Source: Rhynchopus sp. YZ270_cl-10 (taxonomy: Eukaryota > Euglenozoa > Diplonemea > Diplonemida > Diplonemidae). From it: DNA of 64,000 bases. The notes below the pieces were generated by a model. It was not told where the DNA came from. It did not search any database and worked only from the letters and a program-made list of their open reading frames with translations. Below are positions 52,000-61,123 of this stretch, one piece after another. The stretch lies in the NCBI GenBank assembly GCA_964035575.1, contig OZ037910.1, positions 1,214,001 through 1,278,000 on the forward strand, given 5' to 3'. Each line of letters begins with the position of its first letter. Position 1 is the first letter of the stretch. The position numbers and the translations under genes were made by a program.

Positions 52000-53502
52000 G
52001 TTGCTGGCCCTGTGTGAGAACTGTCCACACGAATATTTGCGGGCAGCGGAACTTTGGCATGTTACTGTTGCACTGCAACAGAGACGTTTCGTTCAGCACA
52101 AAAAACACAAAAAAACGTGACACACAGACACCCAACCTTAAAAATCTCCTCTCTCCCCACCTCTGTCAATAATAACTTTTTTAAAAAATACTAAACACAC
52201 AAAACGTCGGTGAAGGCAACACAGCTTGTAGTTGCGTTTTGGCTTGAACCTGACTTCGAAAAAAAAGTCGTCAGGTAGACAGCATCATCTTTCATGTTTT
52301 CTTTAAGTCTTTTTACTGCTCTCTTTGACCCTGTTCGTGTTGCTACCTCTGAGGAGAGACAGTACCCATGGGGAAGGCGAGTTTTGAAGAGGTTTCCATT
52401 TTTTTTTTTTTTTTTTGAAAAGTTCTGTTGGTATTGGCCTATAACGCTCACACGCGGGCAATTCCGCCACCAATCCCAACAAGAAAGCAAAGAAAGCCTC
52501 ACAAAAAAAAAAAAAGTACACGACACTCCTGAAGAATTCATTGTTGTATATGAGTGCAACGGTTGTTTTGCTTGAAGGAAGGGGAAAAGCACAGTTTGAA
52601 GTGTTGAAGCATCTTTCTCTGTGTTCCCCCCCTTGTATGTTTTTTTTTTCCTGTTTACGGTGTCTGCGTCTTCTTCTAGACATGTCTTTCGATTTTATTT
52701 TTCTTTCTATTTTATGTTTTAATCAAAATGCCCCACATAATGTCCCCCATTTCCGGCTTTTCATGCCAAAACGAAAAACGTAAACAAAAAAGAAGGGAAA
52801 AAAGTGATCTGTCATTTGAACGTTTTCTTTACGCAGACTTTCTGGGGGTTTTTCTCTTTCGAGTCGATGGGTGTGGTGATCCATTCATTTCTCAAGTTTT
52901 CTTTTCTCCTCAAGTATTTGAGATGTGAACAGAAAAGCGGAGGAAAACAAAATACAAAGTTTGTTGCTGCACTAGGCGGCAAGATATCGACAATTTCTCA
53001 TCATTTTCTTTTTTCTTTTTTGAAGGGGTTCTTTTCGAGGGTATACCGTTATCTTTTTTTTTTTTGCGCAGATGTGTTTGTTGTGTCGTGAGGCCCACTC
53101 ATCTTTCAAGCTATTTTTTGTCACCCTCCTCCTGTCTTGGTGACTCCTCACATGTTATTTTTTTCCGGTAGTTTTGTTGATTGTTGATGAGGGAAGGGGG
53201 GTGGGATTCAGGGCGTTATTTTCCGCATAATACGCAAGCAAAATACATTGTCACAGAAAATTCATCTCAAACGTACCAATCATGGACGGCCCCATATTTT
53301 TCTTTGCCCCCTCTATGTTTGTCAGTTTTCTAAGAAGAAAAAAAAAAATCGAATGCCCCCAATTTTTCACATACCCCACAACCCCCTTTATTTTACGTAT
53401 CAAACACCACACAGCACCGCAAAAACACACACAACACAAACACACAATTTCTTTGTAGTCACATTCTTTGGGGGCTTTTTTTTCTTGGTCTTTCCAAAAT
53501 TT
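52000..53502. other. Spacer
   Basis: 1.5 kb of AT-rich sequence with homopolymers. No gene, hairpin or repeat family member was recognised with confidence. Confidence 0.5.
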
Positions 53503-54773
53503 ATGGACGTTCATCAGAGGGTGAAAATGGAAAACACATTACGTCTTTCGGTTTCAAACGACGAGGATTCTTCGAGTGACCCTTCTTCGCGTGCGTCGTC
53601 TGCCAGCAAACGACGCAGCAGCACTGTGTCCACTTCCTTTTTGAACCCACACCGTGCTATGCAGACGGCAAGCAACAGGCTTTCGAACGACGAGGTGCGC
53701 AACATCAAAGGTGCGGTTGGGCGGGTGCTCTATCCGCAAACACAAAGTGAGGTGCAACCCGTGCCCGCTGCTGTGCCTGCCCTTCCCACTGAACAACCGT
53801 CCCCCTCAGCAGGTTTGCCACCACTCTCGCTCCCCAGGTCGCGGTCAACTTCACGAGCAGGCGACTACCCGCCACGACGCGGTCGCAACCCGTCCAACGC
53901 AGGTAACACACCGTACGCCCAGCTAGAGAACCTGCTCGGGTCAGACAACTGCAACAAAGGTGACCTCCTTGAGTTCGCAGTGCAGCGCATAGAACGTTTG
54001 CAGAAAGAAGTGAACGACGCTGGCGAGATCAACGCAAAGTTCCAAGACTACCTCGACACCTTAGGGGAGAAGCAAAGCAAACCCAACCCAGCCCCACCCC
54101 GGCAGTCCTTAACGTCGTATGAGTACAAAGATGTTGCATGGATGTTGGCCGGTGGGCTGCTTGCAAATCTCGCACCAGCGGAACTAAGCGAACAATCTTC
54201 CCTAAGCTCCCTAATGGTAAATATTACAACTCGAACGTTGTCAAAATTTGGCTTGCGAACGGCAGTGGTGTGCTTCGTACTTTATGTGCTGTTCCGTGTT
54301 GTGCAACGGAGCAAGCCATTGCTCGATGTTGCAAGGTGGACGCTACTCTCTCTGGTCCAGACGCAAGAAACTCCGGCAGCACCAGGTCGTCAACAAGAGA
54401 AGAAAATGTCGTCCTCTTCTGCCCAAAATAACAGCAGCCATTCTTCCTCGACTGCCTCCTCCTACCAGCCACGCGCCATGTCGCATGTGTCTGCACACAT
54501 GCTTGGGGGTGGGTCAGGACCAGTGCCGGTTCCTACTACACAACGCCACGGTCTAAAAGCAACGAATATGAGGAAGATCTATTCAGCAGAGGACTTCGGT
54601 GAATTGGACAAAACCCAACTGAACACCATGTACGGAGTGCCTGGCATAGTAGGAGGGGTGAGGTCGCGTGCAACATCGAACCCGATGCCGAATGGTATGT
54701 TTTTGGGAAGGTCCCATCCAGTTTGACATTCTCTCATCTCACAGATTCGGTTCGGAGGGTGACACTACGGTAA
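53503..54773 (+). CDS. Unknown protein with coiled coil and one transmembrane segment (2 exons)
   Basis: The exons are 53503-54694 and 54745-54773, 406 aa. The intron is GTATGT...TCACAG, 50 bp. Residues 1-150 are Ser/Pro/Arg-rich and disordered. Residues about 165-200 are a short coiled coil (LLEFAVQRIERLQKEVNDAG). Residues about 255-275 are a hydrophobic helix (LRTAVVCFVLYVLFRVVQRS) that would anchor it in a membrane. The C-terminal 130 residues are Ser- and Gln-rich. Family unknown. A second in-frame ATG at 53527 (MENTLRLSVS) may be the real start. The tiny last exon (9 codons) rests only on consensus splice sites; reading on gives a stop at 54726. Confidence 0.62.
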
Positions 54774-55450
54774 GGCACGGGTGGGAGAAGCTGCAACATC
54801 GCGCTGTAGCAATATCTTTGAGGGTTTCATTTCATTCTGGCTCCTTTTTATGGAATCTGTTTATTTTCTTCGTGTGGCATACTTGCTTGTTCACCGTGTA
54901 CTTCAGTGTATTCACACTGAAGTTTTTTCTTATGCCTACCTCAAACAGAGGAGAAAAAGAAACGTTGCTCCCTTGCTTCAGGTCCCTTTGTTCCTTACCT
55001 CCTTGCTACTCGCTCGCTCCTATGGTATCTAAGGTGTACAGGGGTGCCCACTTAATCATGTGGCATTCGGCCAAAAATCAGCTTTTTTGGTCATTTTTTA
55101 CCTTGTAAAACATTGACACTTGTGGCATGCTTCCCAGCACAGGAAAGTGCATTGAAAAAAGGCGTGAGCGGGCGCGCAACGCTCGTGGGAAGCGAATAGC
55201 TGACCACCTACCCAGTGCGTGAGGTCCTTATCATTTCCATGGAAGTGTCACACAGGTTTTTTTAGCCCGTCACCCAACTAAGAATTGCCATTTTTTTTTT
55301 TTTTTCAGTACTTATGATGAAACACACACACGCACAGATTCACACACAAAAGCCAAAAGAAAGCTTCGAGATGGGACCGGCACAGAGCGCGATACTGCCC
55401 AGAGATGACCAGTACTTCTGCATCATATTTATCGGGGAGTACCTCATTTT
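54774..55450. other. Spacer before the retroposon cluster
   Basis: No gene with support. Short frames near 55314-55450 may be the edge of the coding-looking target into which the retroposons inserted. Confidence 0.4.
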
Positions 55451-55459
55451 TGTACACAC

Positions 55460-56836
55460 AAGATGGAGAGCGATGAAGAGTCCCCCATCGCCGCCGCACA
55501 GTCCACCTCCGACTCCTCCACCGCATCAGCAGCAATGAACGCCCAGACAGGAAGTGGCCACACCGCACCCTCCGCCCACCCGTCTGCCACTTCCTGTGCT
55601 GCGGCTTGCTCCATCGATGTCGACGCGGTTGATGAGGACTTTCAATAAACAAGAGATACAAAGAAAACAACACAAAACTAAGCAAACCAAAGCAAAGCAA
55701 AGCAAAGAATATGTGTACGAAAACGTGGTTTTCCCCATTTTTATTTTTGTCATTTACCATTTTGATTTTTGTGTGAGGTGTTCCCAGGAGGTCGCCCAGC
55801 CAGTGTTTTAGAATTTAGAATAGAAACAGTAGACACAATAGAATAGAATGTTTGCCAGTGTCAAAGTGCCACCAGGATGCACTTCTTTTTACTTTACTTT
55901 CAAAAAATAGATTGTCAAAGTGTCATAGTGCCTCAAAGAAGCACTTTCCTTTATTTTCAACTTTACCCTTGCTGTTAGAGGGGTAATGCCCCCTGTGCAC
56001 AGATCCAATATTGTACAGAAAATTCAAAAACACAACTCCCATTTTTTACCCCTCACCCCCTTGTCTAGTTTGTTAATATTTTCTTTATTTTATTCACCCC
56101 CTTGTTAATATTTTTTTTTTTTTTACCCTTGTCCTTTTGTTCCATTATTCCTCTTTTTCACAGGCTTGCCCAAGACTCCGTTTCCATACTGAAGGGTTGT
56201 ATGATTCGCTCACCCCCCCTCCAGATTCAGGAAACTAACCCAGAACCAGCTGAACATCCTTGCCCCTGAGGCATGGGAGGTCATCACTTGGTCTGTCTGT
56301 ATGTTATTGTCATTGTTTCAACTGTTTTACATTGTCTTTATTGTCTTTATTGTCCCAAACTTTTTCACCTCAACCTACTCTCTCTTTTTGGTCTACCCAT
56401 GGGAATCTCCACCTAGAAGAAACCCAGCCCTGACCATCAAGAACCCCTGAAGTGAAAAAGCCCCTCCTTCTCCTCTGCCTATTTCCCTCTTCATCTCACA
56501 TGCAGGTAAGTCCCTTCTTCCTCTCATGTTCTTTCTACCTATGTTGCTGTGGGCTAGAAAAAACTTGGGTCCTGGAAGGTCTTATTTGTTGAGCCCCTCC
56601 GTCTGCCTCAAAACCCTCTTTTGTTATGTCTCAAGGCCTTTCCTTTTTTAAAGGATTTGCTGTAAGGCTAAACAGACCTCTGCACCTTTGAGCCTTTTTT
56701 GTCAAGACACCTCTGTTTTGATTCGAGGTCCCTGAGACCCCTGATCACCTCCCCCCAACCCTCTCTGGGAAAAAGAAAACACTAAAAACACTCAAAACCC
56801 GGACCACCGGGAAAAAAAAAAAAAAAAAAAAAAAAA
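55460..56836 (+). mobile_element. Poly(A)-ended insertion, possible retroposon
   Basis: It ends in a run of about 26 A (to 56836). TGTACACAC occurs just before 55460 and again at 56837-56845, which would be a 9-bp target duplication, but the sequence is simple so chance is possible. Near its 5' end an ORF (55463-55648, 61 aa, MESDEESPIAAAQSTSDSST) is Ser/Ala-rich and unknown. The rest is non-coding, with two family 2-like AGTGCC...GCACTT motifs at about 55859-55975. Confidence 0.4.
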
Positions 56837-56900
56837 TGTACACACGCCACACAATTGTTGTGAAGGCTATCCAAAAAAGATGCGAGGTGGGTTCACAGTT

Positions 56901-57290
56901 CCTTTTTATTTGTTTGTGTGTTACAGAGGAAACGGCTCACTCAATCCCCTCCTTCTCCTCCCCTCCCCTCCCCAAGACAAAGCAAAATAAAACTACACCG
57001 GTAGACAGAGCAACCCTCCCGTCCCATCCCCTCCCCTTTTCCTTTTGGGAAAAATTGCACTCACATACGACCCTTTTGCTTATTTGCAGGGAAGTGTTGG
57101 TTGTAGTTGTCCCACATGCTTTCTATTTTAGTGCCACTAACTGTGTTTTCAGGCACTGTCTTGCCAGTACAATAGTAAAGTGCCCTTGTCTGGACATCTA
57201 GCTGTTTACATACTCGCTTGACTAGTAAGTACCCCCTCTGTCACTGGATGTAGATAAAAAAAGCGAGCCTAGGGCTAAGTTGAACAACAC

Positions 57291-57328
<38 letters not shown>
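56901..57328 (+). mobile_element. 428-bp SINE-like retroposon with poly(A) tail and 11-bp target duplication
   Basis: GGTTCACAGTT is present at 56890-56900 and 57329-57339, directly flanking an insert that begins CCTTTTTATTTG and ends in about 37 A. Poly(A) plus an 11-bp duplication is the signature of LINE-machinery insertion. The insert has no long ORF. No Pol III promoter boxes could be recognised with confidence. Confidence 0.75.
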
Positions 57329-57330
<2 letters not shown>

Positions 57331-57508
57331 TTCACAGTTTGTTTTGGGGCGGCGGGCCCTGATACTGCGCATCTTTGAGGCGATGGACCGGGAGGGGAAG
57401 TCGTTCCTTACAACCTGTAACTTCAGGGAACGTCAGACAGATTATACTTCCGAGACAAGCCGCACTGCGACAGACGGGGACGCTTTGCCATGATCAGCAT
57501 GAACTAAC

Positions 57509-58018
57509 GGGGTTCATTTTTTTTTACAGGGGTTCATTTTTTTTTACAGGGGTTCATTTTTTTTTACAGGGGTTCATTTTTTTTTACACAAAAAACTATG
57601 TTAAGACGAAATCCTACCGATGTGCCTACATGACAACGAAACAATGGGCACGTGTGTTTTTTATTCTCCCTTCCCTTCTTTTAAGTAAGGAGGATTAGGT
57701 CTTCTTTTTTTCCTTTTTTTGCCCCATAAGTGTGACGCCTGTGTATTCAAATTGATTAAAAAGAATAAAAAACAAACACACGATGCAGTTTCTTGTTTTG
57801 TTTAGGAGGAAGTGGCCACTTACTTTACTTTACCGCCCACCTTTTATACTAAAACTTGAAACACCGACCTTTTTTGGTCATCATTTTTTCATTTCCTTTT
57901 TCCTTTTCCATTTTCCTGTTCATTTTATTGTCTTTATTGTTTACTCCATTCTTCCTTTTTCCTTTCTTCTATTCTCACATACAAAAAAAGACCAAGTACA
58001 TAAAAGAGAAAAAAAAAA
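57509..58018 (+). mobile_element. Monomer-array retroposon, copy 1 (internally deleted)
   Basis: Four copies of the 20-mer GGGGTTCATTTTTTTTTACA start the element. A conserved segment follows (ACAAAAAACTATGTTAAGAC to GATGTGCCTACAT), then the 3' part (ACAACGAAACAATGGGCACG to AAAGAG) and a short A tail. Compared with copies 2 and 3 it lacks about 520 internal bases. The missing part ends in CAG but does not begin with GT, so it looks like a deletion rather than a spliced intron. No clear target duplication. Confidence 0.75.
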
Positions 58019-58135
58019 TCCGTTATCAGGTCATCAGGTCGTACTGTCCGCATGGAGTGCAAGCAGAAGGTGCGAAGGCTACGGGTTTACAGGTTTGCTG
58101 GGTACTGTGATTACTGTGGTTCAAGTTAAGGTACT

Positions 58136-59235
58136 GGGGTTCATTTTTTTTTACAGGGGTTCATTTTTTTTTACAGGGGTTCATTTTTTTTTACAGGGGT
58201 TCATTTTTTTTTACAGGGGTTCATTTTTTTTTACAGGGGTTCATTTTTTTTTACAGGGGTTCATTTTTTTTTACAGGGGTTCATTTTTTTTTACACAAAA
58301 AACTATGTTAAGACGAAATCCTACCGATGTGCCTACATGGGGCGTCCCCCGTTAGTAGTGCGCCAGATGAGGGGCATGAAGCGAAAAGCGGCTAAAGGTG
58401 CAGGCCTGTGTTGCAGCACAGGTCTGGAGAGTTGAGGCAACTCGCCTGCTGAGCGTGAGAGGAATCAAGGCAGAGGTTCGCTGTCCAAGTAAAACCTACC
58501 CTGGTCATCCTCTGCCTGTTTTGTTTTCTGTCGTGATTGTTTGTGTTTGTGGGCGGGATCAGATGGGTGGAGGGTGTTTGCTTTTTGTTTAGCTTGGAGA
58601 AGGGCCACTCTCGCACACTCCTTGTTATCTATCATCTAGTTTCATTTTTTCATGCATCCCCAAAGTATGTAGACAGAGAGTCAAGACCACCTTGGCCAAA
58701 AGGGTTTTTTCACCACACTTTTCTTTTGCTTCCATTCGTGGAAGCGTTTGCTTTTCTTCTGTTCCTGGCCTGACGTGTGTTCAACAGGTGTGCTATTTTT
58801 ACTGAGTGGAATCCATTTTTCTTTTTCCAGGTGAGGCACTAAAACAAGACATCCTGCAGACAACGAAACAATGGGCACGTGTGTTTTTTATTCTCCCTTC
58901 CCTTCTTTTAAGTAAGGAGGATTAGGTCTTCTTTTTTTCCTTTTTTTGCCCCATAAGTGTGACGCCTGTGTATTCAAATTGATTAAAAAGAATAAAAAAC
59001 AAACACACGATGCAGTTTCTTGTTTTGTTTAGGAGGAAGTGGCCACTTACTTTACTTTACCGCCCACCTTTTATACTAAAACTTGAAACACCGACCTTTT
59101 TTGGTCATCATTTTTTCATTTCCTTTTTCCTTTTCCATTTTCCTGTTCATTTTATTGTCTTTATTGTTTACTCCATTCTTCCTTTTTCCTTTCTTCTATT
59201 CTCACATACAAAAAAAGACCAAGTACATAAAAGAG

Positions 59236-59269
<34 letters not shown>
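58136..59269 (+). mobile_element. Monomer-array retroposon, copy 2
   Basis: Eight 20-mers, then the full body (GGGGCGTCCCCCGTTAG onwards, about 940 bp) and a poly(A) tail of about 32. The body matches copy 3 base for base as far as can be read: every chance ORF in it recurs at a constant offset of 1371 bp with an identical translation. No long ORF of its own, so non-autonomous. Target duplication not seen. Confidence 0.8.
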
Positions 59270-59270
<1 letters not shown>

Positions 59271-59363
59271 GCTCCTGCGTATACAGAGCAAGCGGTGTCT
59301 GTGGACGCGACTCTGGCGAAGTTTGGAGCTAAACGCATCCCCAACGTGTCCACAAATGATTGT

Positions 59364-60606
59364 TTTTAGGGGTTCATTTTTTTTTAGGGGTTCATTTTTT
59401 TTTACAGGGGTTCATTTTTTTTTACAGGGGTTCATTTTTTTTTACAGGGGTTCATTTTTTTTTACAGGGGTTCATTTTTTTTTACAGGGGTTCATTTTTT
59501 TTTACAGGGGTTCATTTTTTTTTACAGGGGTTCATTTTTTTTTACAGGGGTTCATTTTTTTTTACAGGGGTTCATTTTTTTTTACAGGGGTTCATTTTTT
59601 TTTACAGGGGTTCATTTTTTTTTACAGGGGTTCATTTTTTTTTACAGGGGTTCATTTTTTTTTACACAAAAAACTATGTTAAGACGAAATCCTACCGATG
59701 TGCCTACATGGGGCGTCCCCCGTTAGTAGTGCGCCAGATGAGGGGCATGAAGCGAAAAGCGGCTAAAGGTGCAGGCCTGTGTTGCAGCACAGGTCTGGAG
59801 AGTTGAGGCAACTCGCCTGCTGAGCGTGAGAGGAATCAAGGCAGAGGTTCGCTGTCCAAGTAAAACCTACCCTGGTCATCCTCTGCCTGTTTTGTTTTCT
59901 GTCGTGATTGTTTGTGTTTGTGGGCGGGATCAGATGGGTGGAGGGTGTTTGCTTTTTGTTTAGCTTGGAGAAGGGCCACTCTCGCACACTCCTTGTTATC
60001 TATCATCTAGTTTCATTTTTTCATGCATCCCCAAAGTATGTAGACAGAGAGTCAAGACCACCTTGGCCAAAAGGGTTTTTTCACCACACTTTTCTTTTGC
60101 TTCCATTCGTGGAAGCGTTTGCTTTTCTTCTGTTCCTGGCCTGACGTGTGTTCAACAGGTGTGCTATTTTTACTGAGTGGAATCCATTTTTCTTTTTCCA
60201 GGTGAGGCACTAAAACAAGACATCCTGCAGACAACGAAACAATGGGCACGTGTGTTTTTTATTCTCCCTTCCCTTCTTTTAAGTAAGGAGGATTAGGTCT
60301 TCTTTTTTTCCTTTTTTTGCCCCATAAGTGTGACGCCTGTGTATTCAAATTGATTAAAAAGAATAAAAAACAAACACACGATGCAGTTTCTTGTTTTGTT
60401 TAGGAGGAAGTGGCCACTTACTTTACTTTACCGCCCACCTTTTATACTAAAACTTGAAACACCGACCTTTTTTGGTCATCATTTTTTCATTTCCTTTTTC
60501 CTTTTCCATTTTCCTGTTCATTTTATTGTCTTTATTGTTTACTCCATTCTTCCTTTTTCCTTTCTTCTATTCTCACATACAAAAAAAGACCAAGTACATA
60601 AAAGAG

Positions 60607-60650
<44 letters not shown>
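59364..60650 (+). mobile_element. Monomer-array retroposon, copy 3, with 10-bp target duplication
   Basis: About 15 of the 20-mer monomers (the first shortened) and the same body as copy 2, ending in a poly(A) run of about 45. AAATGATTGT flanks both ends (59354-59363 and 60651-60660). Near-identity with copy 2 means very recent insertion or homogenisation. Confidence 0.85.
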
Positions 60651-60655
<5 letters not shown>

Positions 60656-60742
60656 ATTGTGGTTATGTGGCACTACACCTCTGGGACCACGACACGCAGC
60701 CGGACGTGAGGGCAATGCGCAAGCAGCTGTATGACACAGCGT

Positions 60743-61122
60743 GGGGACACGTTTTTTTTACACATGGGGACACGTTTTTTTTACACATTTTCTTTTTGCT
60801 TTCCTACACAACCCTCACTACCTGCCCAAAGACCCTCCCCCAGAAGCCGTCTAGGCATTCTCTTGTGAAAGAGCTAGAAGACCCAGACGAACCCCTGGAA
60901 CGGTTCTGCTTTCTTCCCAGGTAGTTCCTGTGCTCGCCTACACGAGGCGTCCCTGTCACCACGAAGCAGCACAGAAGAACGTGCAGACCTGGTCTCAGTT
61001 TCTGAGGCTTATTTTTGCTCACTCTGAGCTTAGAAGCCAGTTCAGTCTGAGTGCTTTTTTCTCCTTTTTCTTGCCCTTTATTTTCCAACTTGTTTTCCTT
61101 TTTCACAAAGGAGAAAAAAAAA
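60743..61122 (+). mobile_element. Second family of monomer-array retroposon
   Basis: It begins with two copies of a 23-mer (GGGGACAC, G, T8, then ACACAT) of the same G4-CA/CG-T8-ACA design as the 20-mer. The unrelated body of about 330 bp ends GGAGAAAAAAAAA. No ORF of note and no clear target duplication. Its end lies just before the ATG at 61124. Confidence 0.6.
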
Positions 61123-61123
61123 T

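Larger units (their letters stand above)
56837..60742 (+). other. Coding-looking target sequence broken into pieces by retroposons
   Basis: Short stretches lie between the poly(A)-ended insertions: 56846-56900, 57329-57508, 58019-58135, 59270-59363 and 60651-60742. They have GC-rich, coding-like composition unlike the insertions. The last piece reads NDCGYVALHLWDHDTQ, which resembles the catalytic-cysteine region of OTU/papain-like peptidases, and similar sequence recurs in the long ORF downstream (HDCSLAAIHASG). The family of the target is not known; it may itself be a repeated element. No reconstruction is offered. Confidence 0.4.

Noticed and set aside
54118-54431. Overlapping + frame ORF within the single-TM protein gene
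   Set aside because: Different frame of the same exon; Cys/Arg-rich and without support, while the main frame runs throughout.
57587-58340. The segment missing from retroposon copy 1 as a spliced-out intron
   Set aside because: The missing part starts GGGCG, not GT, so a deletion is the simpler explanation.
57783-58355. ORFs of Phe-rich sequence ending in HFFLQGFIFFYRGS repeats
   Set aside because: Translations of the retroposon body and its 20-mer array; not protein-like, and repeated with every copy.
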